A stretch of 64,000 nt of DNA from Atrina japonica (GCA_030159075.1 BROG01000342.1:596501-660500); one strand, 5' to 3'; numbered from the stretch's first letter, positions 17,417 through 28,635 are shown. Made by a program: numbers and translations. The notes: generated from the sequence alone by a model not told the origin.

Positions 17417-18551
17417 CCTATTTTCATTGGTAAACGTTGTAGATACATTTGCTCAACAAGTGTGTATACCAAATAGGAAATACAATTATAGATAATTGAT
17501 TCAAAAGAAGGTTTATAAAGATGTACCGGTACAAAGTTTTCATAATTTTGTCCCTTTAGGTATTGACTAGTTTTAGTTTGCAAAATTAAAAGGGCATTGG
17601 CTGTTGTTACTGAAAAAAATATTATAAATGGCAGTAATATTACTTCCGTTCTGACATCACGGACAACTCTCTATAGCGGGCATGTTAAATTCATCAATCC
17701 AAAGCAAGGATTATGATGACGTCAACAACAGCGCCACTGTTGAACCACAGTCTCCCCTTTGGCAGCAAACTTCAAAATGCACGCTATGCAGCTTCCTTTT
17801 ACTGATATGAAATAAATCAATATACTAAATTATTGTATCAAAGGATGGCTGTTATCTTGACCAATCCCGCGATTAGACTTAATTTTCAGATATATCACCG
17901 TACAAATTTTAACATATGGCCATAATACCTTAAATGAATGAAATTCACTAAAGATTGATATTTCTTCCATCAATGTAAGTATACAAATGTTAAAGGGGCA
18001 TTAACTGTGTTTCCCAGAAAACAAATCATTTAATTGTTTTTTATATTTACAACTTGCATTTGATGTACATTAACAAACAGTTAAGTTACATTGTCCTGGT
18101 GAAATAAGACACTTTTACTCAGCATTTCACGAAGCTTGATCATATTTTTTTCTCTTAACTGCCTAAGAAGTGATGCAGAATATGTCACCCATAACTAAAT
18201 CATGGAATTATCTGACCATTTTAGGAGTTGCCACAATAACAGGCATTCCAGCACGGGGTTATCAGCTCGTTAATTCAAGCCAAAGCAAGCATGTCGTTCA
18301 ATAAATCGTGTTGAGCTATCTAAGCAATTCAGCTTCCAAACAAAGATGGACTGTTCTGACTATCTCTCCTTAAGTCGGACTGTTCTGACTATCCTTCTTG
18401 GGCGAAAAATATATTTCTACATTTGTCTAGGGTTTAATCTATATTATCCATTCAGGTCCTACGACATTTCTCATCTTTAGTTACCGTTCGGAAACACCGA
18501 TATAATTTTGAAAATAACAATAGAATGATTAAAACTTGTTTTATTTCTTAC
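17417..18551. other. Non-coding, with a partial MITE D end
   Basis: Starting at 17990, TTAAAGGGGCATTAACTGTG matches the left terminus of MITE family D for about 100 bp; the right end is not recognisable. Nothing else is supported. Confidence 0.5.
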
Positions 18552-18677
18552 CTGAACGTCCACTCCTACATAAGCAAGAGAGTCGATTTCTTGGACTAGC
18601 CAAGAAGTCAAAATCATGATAAGGACCATGATACTTGAAGAAATGAGAAAAACGGTAGAGCTCAACCTACAGGTCAA
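18552..18677 (-). CDS. Candidate first exon with signal-peptide-like sequence
   Basis: From an ATG at 18677 the frame reads 42 codons, MTCRLSSTVFLISSSIMVLI then MILTSWLVQEIDSLAYVG, to a strong donor (GACGTTCAG|GTAAGA) in phase 0. The N-terminus is hydrophobic, like a signal peptide or membrane anchor. Joined to the acceptor at 12041 it would hit a stop soon, so it would not extend calexcitin-like gene 1. It is either an untranslated leader of that gene, the first exon of another gene, or chance. No partner exon was found. Confidence 0.25.
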
Positions 18678-18719
18678 ATGGTCAATTGTGGATTATCAAC
18701 TCTATCAAATGGTTGTCCC

Positions 18720-18722
<3 letters not shown>

Positions 18723-18780
<58 letters not shown>
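18723..18780. repeat. (TC)n microsatellite
   Basis: Nearly pure CT dinucleotides, about 55 bp. Confidence 0.97.
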
Positions 18781-18781
<1 letters not shown>

Positions 18782-19554
18782 AAACTGTCAGACGGATTAA
18801 TGATAAACTGAATCAAAAGAATGAGTCAGACAAAATCAATATGAAGCTGTTACAACAGTCGTCTAATTGCGACACCTGGCGGCACTGAAAATAAATCTCT
18901 GTTGAATTGATTTTCTAACATTATAGCACCTGTCATTAATTTCGTGTGTCAACATCCATTTCATTTTATTTCAATAGAAAAACAACTGGATTTGATTTCC
19001 CCCCTCGATTTCCCATTTCAATATGTATTCGTTTTAGTGTATTTTTATTCCTTATATGCGAGTGTTTTGTAAAATTCCTGTGATCATTCAGAACTTTCAA
19101 AATAGCAAACAAATAAAACAGTATGACTAAATGCAGCAACTTATGTACTCTCTTATATTTTAGAGCCTATATGTACCAAACGGGTAGCCATCAATGCCAC
19201 ACTTCTGTATTCACCGTCGGCAATCTGTTGTCAAGTGAGATAACTACGCGCACTGAGAGTAAAAGATGTAAGAGTTGTCGCACTTCCCTTACATGCACTT
19301 ACACATGTTTCAGTTTATCGACGGTAAACACTAGGGCGCCATGAATATTTATCTATCAAACAAACTGCATCCTTATTGACAAAAAATGCACTCTGGAAAA
19401 CGTTCATTCGTTGTATTTACATAACATTGTTTGCAAATTGAAAAACAAACTTATTGACTCGAATACCCGTCTTATACGTGATCAGTATTGCACAGGTCAA
19501 GGTAGAACATTAAAGTACAGAGTTTTTTTTTCTGGTTTGACGTTTTGTTATAAT
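18781..19554. other. No gene seen
   Basis: AT-rich non-coding DNA. A 73-codon open frame at 19123-19344 has no splice or family support. Confidence 0.4.
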
Positions 19555-19875
19555 ATAAAATCTCAGATAACAAAGTATAAATGTCCATAATACATATAAA
19601 AATACAAATCTAATGATATTTGACAAACGCCGACCTCTGGAAATCCAGAGGTGGGATCAGGTGCCATGGAGGAGTAAGCATCCCCTGTTGACCCGTCACA
19701 TCCACCGTGAGTCCACAGTCAAATTCAAATAAAATAGGTGAGGAAGAAATCCTCATCACAGTTGGTACAGACGAATCAACAACCGCTATCGAACAGGTAA
19801 CTCAACATTTCATTTAGTGAAACAGAATAATCGAAAACAATGCTATTATACTGATCGTAACATTTGACATCAAAC
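19555..19875 (-). repeat. Interspersed repeat family F, near full length
   Basis: Reverse-oriented copy with AGAGGTGGGATCAGGTGCC, GAGGAGTAAGCATCCCCTG, CCGTGAGTCCACAGTCAAAT and TTCATTTAGTGAAACAG. Same layout as the copies at 25425 and 38480. Confidence 0.8.
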
Positions 19876-19914
19876 GCGATTGTCGGTAACCCTGTGCCAA
19901 TATTTTTCAGTAAG

Positions 19915-19918
<4 letters not shown>

Positions 19919-20005
<87 letters not shown>
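19919..20005. repeat. (GA)n microsatellite
   Basis: Uninterrupted GA dinucleotides, about 87 bp; the long Arg-Glu and Leu-Ser frames across it are artefacts. Confidence 0.97.
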
Positions 20006-20007
<2 letters not shown>

Positions 20008-20167
20008 AGCATCAATATAGGAAAGCGCATACCAAGGGAGGTAATGCATATGTATAGGCACTACGCAATTGTTTCTGTAAATTTTAAATGGTTTTTAAAC
20101 TGCATATATATAAAAATGAAACATAGGTAAATAATATAATACTTCAAAAATGACGTAATGTACTTAC

Positions 20168-20255
20168 TGTTAGAAAAGAATCCTTTGACAGCTTGCATCT
20201 TGGAAGTTTTATTACCTTGCCGGCTTGCATTACGAGCACTTTGTACGTCGTTCAT
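20168..20255 (-). CDS. Candidate alternative 5' exon, phase-compatible with calexcitin-like gene 1
   Basis: Minus-strand frame MNDVQSARNASRQG through KMQAVKGFFSN, ending TCTAACA|GTAAGT in phase 1. Joined to the acceptor at 12041 it would read straight through RDSFRSKGTR into the Met at 12009, adding an N-terminal extension. A second in-frame ATG lies upstream at 20276. Frame agreement has a one-in-three chance of being accidental, and no homologue of the extension is recognised. Confidence 0.25.
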
Positions 20256-21720
20256 AAATACGAATTCGAAACACATTTTCGTATCGGATAAACGATTTAC
20301 TTGAAGTTAATTAAGTGTTGTACGTATATAGCTCCACCTGTTATTTTACTATCGCCATCACATGTTCACAAATGATCGCATTATGGTATTAATAAGTCAT
20401 TAGTCTGTTGTCCAGACAATACTGATTTGTCACGTGAGTTCTGCTGTATATCTGAAATGTTCAAAATGATCAATCAAAATACATTCAATAAATACATTTT
20501 GTACTTTTTTAAATCAATTTTGTTTGGTTCTGTTCGGTTGTTTGTTTATATTTGTTATTTTTATTACGTCCTGACATGAATTATTCACTTTTTATTTTAA
20601 TATATGGAATACGGACTATAATTTACAGATGAAGTACTACAAATTTTGACCTGCGCTATGGACTAATGATAAAACAGTAAATTATTGAACGGGTCACACA
20701 AGTTGTGACAGGAGAACCGACCGAGCCGAAGAATTGTATAATGGCTCTGACAGGAAATTAAATCCGGTGAAAAATTGACCCGCCTTAGAAATGTTACCCG
20801 GTGTCACTTTTTTTACGATAGAAATCTTACCCAGGCAGCCGTAGAAAAATTACAAGCTTCAACATTTCTGTTAGTCGTCCTGTGAAAAAGTGACCAAGAT
20901 AGAAAAAAAATCTCCGTATATTTTAAGGAAAAGAAACATCAACACGGATACAATGCATATATGCCTAATTAGCATCTGGACAACTGAGGACCCGCTTGGA
21001 CCCCCAAAAGCCAAAAATGTCTACACATGTAAATATCGTCTTCTCTTGAACCAGATGCATTTCACGTTTTGTATGCACGATTGTTAAGTAAATGTCTACA
21101 AAGTTTGTAAATAAAAACAAAATAGGTCATTTTTCTCAGTCAAGCGTCAGCGGACGGATTGATTTTGAAATAATATAACAGAGAATAATCACGAACATCT
21201 AGGGAAAATACAGAGTATAGCTCTCAAATGAACAGTTAAACATGAACATCTACTTTTAATCAAAAGTTATTACTACGTTTGTGTCAAAAATATGGTTTTT
21301 ATAAGTTTAATTCGATCTTGTTTTAATTTCCTGGCAACTTTCTCACATCAGACGGAGAAAAATCTTATGAAAATTGTAATTTCTCCGAGCAACATTCGAA
21401 CACACATCTCGTATATGAGATAACTGAGCCATCACGTGATTCCATACCCTGAAATCCCACGTGGTATTTACATGTCAAAAACTCTCAGTATTCATATTTC
21501 CCTCGTTGTGCACTTCTCAAAATCCGAAAAATATTGAACCCGGATAATTTTTCTACAGGTATGGGTAAATTTTTCCGGGTATGATTTCTACGCAGAATAT
21601 CAACCACGGATAGTTTTTTTTTTCTATGCCGGTCACTTTTCTACATTACATCGGAACATCTAGACACCGAAGCGCCGTGGACGGCAAAGGGAAAAGATGT
21701 AGTAAAGATATTAATTAAAT
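20256..21720. other. Non-coding, possibly a diverged repeat with facing ends
   Basis: Near 20760-20900 and again, inverted, near 21533-21655 there are short related phrases, such as GAAAAAGTGACC and GGTCACTTTTCTAC. This hints at an old element about 0.9 kb long with inverted ends. No coding sequence is supported. Confidence 0.25.
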
Positions 21721-21724
21721 CTTA

Positions 21725-22265
21725 CACACTTGTCAGTCTAGATCTTGAGACAAAACTCGTCAGTCTAGATATTGACACTGAACTGGTCAGTCTATGTTTT
21801 GAGACAACTCGTCAGTCCTGATCTTAGATCTTCAGACAGAACTCGTCAGTCTAGATCTTGAGACAAAAGTCGGCAGTCTAAATCTCGATGCTGAACTCGT
21901 CAGTCTAGATCTTGACATAGTACTCGTCAGTCTAGATCTTGAGACAGACCTCATGAGACTATTTCTTGAGACAGAACTAGTCAGTCTAGATCTTGAGACA
22001 GAACTCGTCAGTCTAGATCTTGAGACAATTAAAGCTCGTTAGTCTAGAGCTTGAGACTGAACTCGTCAGTCTAGATCTTGACACTGAACTCGTCAGTTTA
22101 GATCTTGAGACAGAACTCGTCAGTCTATATCTTGAGACAAAGCTCGTCAGTCTAGATCTTGAGACAGAACTCGTTAGTCTAGAGCCTGAGACAGAACTCG
22201 TCAGTCTAGATCTTGACACTGAACTCGTCAGTTTAGATCTTGAAACAGTACTCGTCAGTCTATAT
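21725..22265. repeat. 27-bp minisatellite array, about 20 units
   Basis: The unit is GTCAGTCTAGATCTTGAGAC plus AGAACTC; TCTAGA and AGATCT palindromes overlap in each copy. Because 27 is divisible by 3, the most regular part (22020-22274) is an open frame of a 9-residue repeat, ELVSLDLET. I see no flanking exon signals and treat it as a satellite. Confidence 0.9.
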
Positions 22266-22287
22266 CACGCATAGCTTAAACAGAAGT

Positions 22288-22432
22288 ACGGCCTGGCTCA
22301 ATAGGTAGCTCGACTCTTGATCGATAGGTCGTAAGTTCCGAGTCCAGGCGGCGGCAGTTCGGATTCCTGTCCTTTTAGATGAGACAGTAGAACTGAGATC
22401 CCGTGTCACAGTAGGGCCACATTCTGAAAACC
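22288..22432 (+). mobile_element. SINE family B, 5' half
   Basis: GGCCTGGCTCAATAGGTAGC, CTCGACTCTTGATCGATAGG and GATGAGACAGTAGAACTGAG match the head and first body part of family B; the 3' half is missing. Confidence 0.7.
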
Positions 22433-22883
22433 ACTTGGTTATGTAAACACCTGTCTTGTGAGAGACCACATTTCATGGCAGATGGGATGGTTTCGCAAGA
22501 TGGATTCCACTATATAAGTCCGCAGCATAAATCTACATTTCGACACTTCATGTGAATAATTATTAATGAGACAAAAAAAAAAAAAAAAAAAAATATTAAA
22601 ACAAACATTGTACTGTCTGTCTGGAAGTCGAAAGCTTCCCACTTATGCCTATGAGTGGCCAGATGTTGATTCTTGAAAACGTTTATGTATAGCATTAAAT
22701 CTCCTTCCAAATATAAAACTCAGTTTACAGGGTACATGTGTGTAGGTGGTAGCAAGAACGATTAATCAGAGGCTATAAGTACCTTGAAACGAAATGGTCG
22801 GTAGGATATACCCCTACAGTTGGGTTCAGTGTTCAATTAAACCAAAATTCTGCCTAGTGTCCACCCCTATATTTATGTTTTAG
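22433..22883. other. No gene seen
   Basis: Non-coding, with an A-rich run at about 22571-22593. Confidence 0.4.
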
Positions 22884-23083
22884 TGGTGTTTAAGCCATAC
22901 TCAACAATCTGAGTAATATACATGTATAGTGGTGCCAGCCAGTGTACCCGGGAAGAGACCACCGTCCTTCCGCAATTAAACTGGTAAACTTTCTAACAAA
23001 AAATCGGTCAGTTAGGTTCCATTGGAGCTCGAACCTGCACTGACAACAAGTGAGAGTTCTAACCACTCGGTCACCTGAAAGAA
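22884..23083 (-). mobile_element. SINE family A copy
   Basis: The minus-strand head GGTGACCGAGTGGTTAGAAC is followed by AGGTTCGAGCTCCAATGGAA, GTTAGAAAGTTTACCAGTTT and AGACTTGCGG-type body sequence, with a tail related to TTGAGTATGGCTTAAACACC. Confidence 0.75.
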
Positions 23084-23204
23084 TTTGGACACACATTGAT
23101 CTGATTTGTACCGATTTTCTCAGGAATTTTCTCAATCGAGTGACCGATATGTTTATCAAGTGCAACTTATATAATTTTAATGTAAATTACTGAGATTAAT
23201 TGAA

Positions 23205-23395
23205 ATTGCGCTCGACTCTTGATCTTGAGGTCGTGAGTTCGGATGAGACAGAAAAATCATCAAGGACCCGTATCACATTTAGAGTCGGCACGTTAAAGAA
23301 CCCTCACTGCTCAATGACCGTAAGTGCCGAGCATAGACCAAAATTTGAAGCCCTTCACCGGCATTTGGTGACGTCTCCATATGAGTGAAAGATTA
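23205..23395 (+). mobile_element. SINE family B, internally deleted copy
   Basis: Starts GCGCTCGACTCTTGATC, then AGTCGGCACGTTAAAGAACC, TAAGTGCCGAGCATAGACC and CCATATGAGTGAAAGATT. The extreme 5' end and the terminal tail are missing. Confidence 0.7.
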
Positions 23396-24420
23396 TATGA
23401 AAATGCGATGTTTACTTTCTGTACGAGTTGTCTACCTTTGTTTACTATTGCGACGCTATTATTGTCTTTGTAATAATGCCTACTGGTCATATGGCGAGTT
23501 GCTATCTCTCTTGAAAATCTAAGCAGTGTTGTCTTGTTTCTTATATACTGTATTAAAATTAAAATTATAACGACATTTTGAATGTCTATCAAGTTTGGTA
23601 ACTCGCACTTTTAAAGTGAGATTGTAAACGTAAACAATGTCGACAATTCACATGTATACAGGGAAATAATATAAGTACATGTATGTCAAAGCTACATGCT
23701 GTAGACAACACTGGAGGAGACTAGGGTATGCTAACAATAATGTCAATTTTTGTAAAACAAAAAGAAATTAACCAACTGTTACCATGACATTTCATGATTA
23801 TTTCATGATGAACAGGGACAACAATGCCAGCTGCACTTGATGTTTATATAGGCCTATATATAGACCTTCAGATATAACTGTACCGTAAGGCAGTAAAGAG
23901 TTGTACTTAATTCATTTTACGAATCGATGTTAAATTCATATATAAAGTTTAAATAAAAACTTACGGTTAACAGGTAAATTTACGTCGGTTACCTTCGTGG
24001 GGCACTTTGCCTTTCCGTTAAGTCCTCAGCTCTGTCGACAGACAATATTCCGCTTAAACCGCCATTGCATAACGTTGTCTCTAAACCACTGTCCAGTTAA
24101 GTTCTTTCACCAGACAAGAAAGTATTAACCCGTGATCATCAAATCTTATAATATACCTCCGAGACAAAAGTCCGTGTTTACAAATTACGAACCGTGACGA
24201 GATTGTGTCTCTAAAATCACTCACCCAAATCTTTCGAGAGAAATTGTTTACTTGGATTTAAACATTGTACTGGATATTATACGTGTTAAATCTGTATGTA
24301 TAACCTCTATATACATCTTATAACGACAGAACATGTAAAATATGACAGAGAATGTAACTTAAGTAAAATATAAAGAAGGATACTGGTCTCATGCTGATCA
24401 TTCGAGATCGATACGTGTTT
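23396..24420. other. No gene seen; one unpaired donor-like site
   Basis: On the minus strand ACCTGTTAACC|GTAAGT near 23963 is a good splice donor behind a stretch with stops in all frames. It could end an untranslated exon, but nothing else supports it. Confidence 0.3.
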
Positions 24421-24452
24421 TAGCTCACCTGACCCGAAGGGTCATGTGAGCT
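24421..24452. repeat. Short hairpin remnant of a dispersed repeat
   Basis: AGCTCACCTGACCC, a 3-nt loop, then GGGTCATGTGAGCT form an almost perfect inverted repeat. Confidence 0.6.
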
Positions 24453-24477
24453 GTTGTCATTAATTTGTACCAGTTAA

Positions 24478-24592
24478 CTTTGCAGAAGCCCTGGATGATC
24501 TCTCGCCGGTTACATAGTAATCGGGTTCTGCCATCCAACACTGTTCGTCACCATAAGATTGAAATTTTGTTGAGTGTGGAAAAAAAACAACA
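24478..24592 (+). mobile_element. SINE family A, 3' portion
   Basis: CAGAAGCCCTGGATGATCTC, TCGGGTTCTGCCATCCAACA and AAATTTTGTTGAGTGTGG fit the 3' half of family A. Confidence 0.5.
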
Positions 24593-24628
24593 TACACATT
24601 CAACACAAATTAGAATTAAAGGGCCTGG

Positions 24629-24718
24629 TTAACCTTTTTACCCCTGAAAATCTGAGTGAGATGTTCTTTCTATTGTTTAAGACAAGTCTATTATGGTCTG
24701 TAGGGTTGACAGGGTTAA
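24629..24718. mobile_element. 90-bp MITE, family E
   Basis: Starts TTAACCTTTTTACCCCTGAA and ends TAGGGTTGACAGGGTTAA, with ATGTTCTTTCTATTGTTTAA and GACAAGTCTATTATGG inside. Copies at 30344 and 54144 have the same size and layout. Confidence 0.75.
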
Positions 24719-25241
24719 TGGAACTGATCATAAATGTTAACATTTATTTCATTTGTCATGGACATGATTAATTCACTTACATATCCTAGAACAATGTTGT
24801 GTTAAAATTAAAAGGTTACCGTCAATACTTTGACTCAATCGGCAGCAATCACTGACCAAGCAAAATTTAATTTAGACTATAAAAGAGTTTGATAAATTGA
24901 AAATAAAGTAAACTGCAATATGTTAACCTAAATGTACCAGTAGGTTGATGTCTAAATTGCGTGCTATATATCGGTCATAAAAAATCCAGACATGCAGGCA
25001 AATAATATATATGTCCGCAGAAAGTTAATGAAAGAAATGAAAAAAGAGATCGCTCAGTGTTAGTCTTTATTGGCTTACAAAGACCGGAATCTTTGATAAA
25101 AGAAATAACAAAATAATAAAAAATAAACACGGACACGTGACATCTAAACTTTCTATATACAGAAAACCGAGAGATTGTAGGAAATATTCGAGGAATATTA
25201 TATAATCAGATAATATCAACGTGTGTATGATTCAATTGATA

Positions 25242-25352
<111 letters not shown>

Positions 25353-25424
25353 AATTCTTTCTATGCGTATTGACGAATTTTGAAATTAACTTTTGTTTTC
25401 ATAATTTTTTAAATCAACGTTCAA

Positions 25425-25740
25425 CAAAATTTTACGGTCGGTATAATAGCCTTGTTTGCGATTATTTTGTTTCGGTAAATGAAATGTTCAGTTACCTGTT
25501 CGTTAGCGGTTGTTGAGTCGTCTGTACTTTGTCCAGGATTTATTCCTCGCTTATTTCATTTGGATTTGACTGTGAAAATCAAAGTAGGTGTGACCAATCG
25601 GCAAGGGATGCTTACTCCTCCATGACACCTGATCCCACCTCTAGATTTCTAGATGTCTGTGTTTGTCCAATATCCACAAGATTTGTACATTTGTATATGT
25701 ATCCTGGACATCCTAAAGATTTATACTAAAGTTCCTGTAA
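25425..25740 (+). repeat. Interspersed repeat family F, near full length
   Basis: Runs from ACGGTCGGTATAATAGCC through GAAATGTTCAGTTACCTG, GATGCTTACTCCTCCATGAC and ACCTGATCCCACCTCT to TATCCTGGACATCCTAAAG. Confidence 0.8.
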
Positions 25741-25960
25741 AAGTGAATAAATCGTTGGGTGCGGTATTCATTTTTTTAAAAATATTTCTGAAGTTTTCTT
25801 CAAGTGAGCAATAATTTTTATGTTTTTTCTGTTATATACTATCAGTATAGAAACATAGTCAGTTTGTTTTTATTTTACTTAAAAGTATGAAAAGTTGGCT
25901 GAGCTTGAGTAACTGAATAAATATGGAGACTTTAGACCCTGCAGTCACCATCGCAGTGAG

Positions 25961-26046
<86 letters not shown>
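25961..26046. repeat. (TA)n microsatellite
   Basis: Pure TA dinucleotides, about 85 bp. Confidence 0.97.
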
Positions 26047-26048
<2 letters not shown>

Positions 26049-26256
26049 CATGACTCTCTTATCATATCATTTCATACTTTCTGTCTTCACTCAATCGTTA
26101 TATTAACGCATAAATTGCTTCGTAGGTTAATATAAAAATTCAACACATCGAGGTCGTACCCAAAATTAGCACAGCAGAATTCCCGAACTTTGGAACGCTC
26201 TGCATTCAATGTATAGCCAATCATCAACGCTGTCTAGTTATATATATATATAAATC

Positions 26257-26345
26257 TTAAATACCAAAGTATAAATCAATAGAATGTCCAGGACATAGAT
26301 ACAAATCCGGTAAAAATGGACAAACACGGACCTCTGGAAACCAAG
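26257..26345 (-). repeat. Family F tail, left direct repeat of the Penelope-like fossil
   Basis: ATACCAAAGTATAAATCAAT, AGAATGTCCAGGACATAGAT and CAAATCCGGTAAAAATGGAC are almost identical to 28034-28121, in the same orientation, on the other side of the Penelope-like fragment. Confidence 0.75.
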
Positions 26346-26879
26346 AAGTGGGATTGGTGTCGTCCTGATTGTCCCACTTTTGGTATATACAAGTAAAAAG
26401 GTAAAACAAAATGAGGGGAAAATCAGGACATTTAAGACAAATTTTGTGGGACAATCTGGACATGTGTTGATTGTAAAAGAAAGATTTCCACCTGTATAAA
26501 CAAATTACAAGTCATTATTAAAGTATAATGTTTTGATAAGAAAATGTCACAAAATTGAAAACATGAAAACAGAACATTATAATTTTAAGTTATTTTATTT
26601 TTTTACTTTATATAGCACATATATATTACAAATATTAATTCAAATTTATACAACATACATTTAAAAGCACTAATTAAATAAAATTAAACATCTGAAGATT
26701 AACATATATCTTCATGACTTAAATAATAAGCACTGATTTTAACATAAACTGAACATCTCAAGATTTATAAATACACACAGTTCTTCATGACTTAAATATA
26801 TACATGTAGCACTACTAACACATAATTGAACATTTATCTTCATCATTTAAATATATATATATTTATTTGTAAATTTAAG
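26346..26879. other. No gene seen
   Basis: Very AT-rich non-coding DNA between a family F tail and the Penelope-like fragment. Confidence 0.4.
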
Positions 26880-27850
26880 GTTAAGGGAAAGACGTTTCTG
26901 TTCAGAACTGTCATCGTTTGTAACGCGTGCAGGCTTAAACAGTCTGTGATAAGCGATGTCCATTATAGCGGAGTTAAGAGAGTATTCTGGGTTTGAAGAA
27001 TCCGTGTAGTGGTTCATTCTTGCTTCCTGAAAAAGTTCATTAAGAATTGTAAAAGGAACAGAATAAAGTTTGCTGCGAATGTGATGAAGACCCAATTTTT
27101 ATTAACGTAAGGTAAAAGAGATGAAAAAATGACATCATGTATGTAGGATCGGTTGTATGAACGATGTCCGTGATTTCGTTTACATCTTACGTTAGAATTA
27201 AAACATTCCATCACATTAACACAATTACACAGTGGGCTTGATAGATTGCCTACACTTTGGATATTATCGTTACATCCATAGGGGTATGCAGTGAAAAGCT
27301 GTTTAATGCAAAATTCTTCACGTTGTCCATGGAAGGGGGTACTCAAGGTTGGATTGTTTTTTTTCAATTATACGCACTCTCATAGACAAGATAGAATGGC
27401 CAGGGGAGTTGAAATGTCGATAGAGTATCTGGTTACCCCCATTATTAACCTCAAATCGATGGCCAGACACTCTTTTATTTAAGGGCCCCTTAGTCTCGCG
27501 AACATAAATCAAACAACATAAGGTACACTCAATTCCGGAAACAACGTTAGATGATTTGCAGTCTAGATGATCCCAGCTTCTGGTGTTGTAATGCTTATTT
27601 GTCAGATTGCTGGTGAACCCTTGATCAGTTATTAATATATGACATGTTTTACAATTTTTGACAGAACATTTTGAAACTGTTGGTGTATTATTAGAAAATG
27701 AACTATAAAAAATGTCATCAAGTTGATTCTGACCATTTTTTATGGGAACATAAGCATTATTTTGTTTATACCATAACTGGTCATCTTTTGACTGTATAAA
27801 TGGTAGGTTGGTAATGTCCCGAAGGACACCCCGAGGAGCACTAAACAATC
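26880..27850 (-). pseudogene. Penelope-like element, C-terminal GIY-YIG endonuclease part
   Basis: On the minus strand a 176-codon frame (27848-27318) contains KCSVKNCKTCHI, then VSGIECTLCCLIYVRETKG (the GIY-YIG core in its PLE form), KRVSGHRFEVNN and LYRHFNSPGHS. After a frameshift near 27340-27370, the downstream frame resumes with REEFCIKQLFTAYPYGCNDN, the usual end of the domain. The RT half is absent. The frameshift shows it is dead. Confidence 0.85.
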
Positions 27851-27954
27851 TCTGCGACAGCGATAGACTTCTTAGAAGGACACCTTTTTATACTGGGCGC
27901 CGTGCCATCCAGTATGCAATTTTTGAGTACTTGTTTATGCATTAAATGTACATG

Positions 27955-28015
27955 TACCGTGTGACAAGTATCCTCGGGGACAATATGTCCACCAGCAGTG
28001 ATACATACTCGGAGG
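27955..28015 (-). repeat. Interspersed repeat family G fragment
   Basis: TATCCTCGGGGACAATATG and TCCACCAGCAGTG match the reverse orientation of family G (compare 42825-42865). Confidence 0.55.
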
Positions 28016-28033
28016 TAGAAATATAAAAAATCT

Positions 28034-28121
28034 CAGATACCAAAGTATAAATCAATAGAATGTCCAGGACATAGATACAAATCCGGTAAAATGGACAAAC
28101 ACAGACCTCTGAAAACCAAGA
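28034..28121 (-). repeat. Family F tail, right direct repeat
   Basis: Near-identical to 26257-26345, and abuts the ATG of the small frame at 28121. Confidence 0.75.
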
Positions 28122-28246
28122 TGACGGACGACAAGAGTGTAAACAAACGTTTTCGTTTCGCCACTGTTGACGAAGATGGTGTCCAAACATTATTGGAAGA
28201 GAATGATTCTGAAAACACTGGATGTGCAAAACATTTAGCCGTTTAA
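28121..28246 (+). CDS. 41-residue frame like the N-terminus of Crypton/DUF3504-type proteins
   Basis: ATG at 28121 and TAA at 28244-28246; it reads MTDDKSVNKRFRFATVDEDG then VQTLLEENDSENTGCAKHLA. The pattern RF-x-x-V-x-E-x-x-x-x-LL-x-x-x-x-S-x-x-T fits the start of tyrosine-recombinase-like (Crypton/DUF3504, KIAA1958-like) proteins of animals, which usually continue for several hundred residues. Here a stop follows at once, so this is a broken fragment or first coding block of a former element. The match is from memory of the pattern. Confidence 0.45.
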   Translation: MTDDKSVNKRFRFATVDEDGVQTLLEENDSENTGCAKHLAV

Positions 28247-28362
28247 AACTGTTGTATTTTAGTTGTTCATACAGAATAAGACTCATACATCTTAGGCCTA
28301 CTGTCTAGTAATGATATTTCAGAGATTTACGCATCAAACTAATTAAATGTGAAGTAATAAAA

Positions 28363-28498
28363 TAATTAACGACCTCATTTTTGGTTAATACATGGAGTTA
28401 TCAACCCAAGAAAGCGATATTTTCCCTCGGCCGAAGAAAAATATCACTTTCTTGGGTTGATAACACCATTTATTAACCTTATATGAGGTCGATAATTG
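28363..28498. mobile_element. Foldback element (MITE-like), arms about 60 bp
   Basis: The left arm contains TTATCAACCCAAGAAAGCGA, the centre CCCTCGGCCGAAG, and the right arm TCACTTTCTTGGGTTGATAA; GACCTCAT and ATGAGGTC mirror each other further out. The outer right arm, from GGGTTGATAAC to GATAATTG, is repeated at 28550-28596 after a TA run. Confidence 0.85.
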
Positions 28499-28503
28499 TA
28501 TAT

Positions 28504-28551
<48 letters not shown>

Positions 28552-28600
28552 GTTGATAACACCATTTATTAACCTTATATGAGGTCGATAATTGTATATA

Positions 28601-28635
<35 letters not shown>
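28499..28635. repeat. TA and TAA microsatellites with duplicated foldback arm
   Basis: TA repeats at 28499-28548, a second copy of the foldback right arm at 28550-28596, then TA and AAT repeats to about 28635. Confidence 0.85.

Noticed and set aside
19776..20130. Arg-Glu and Leu-Ser repeat open frames over the GA tract
   Set aside because: Microsatellite artefact.
21725..22265. CRISPR-like array
   Set aside because: Units are contiguous with no unique spacers, and the genome is animal; it is a minisatellite. The same applies to the 64-bp, 46-bp, 51-bp, 38-bp and 23-bp arrays.
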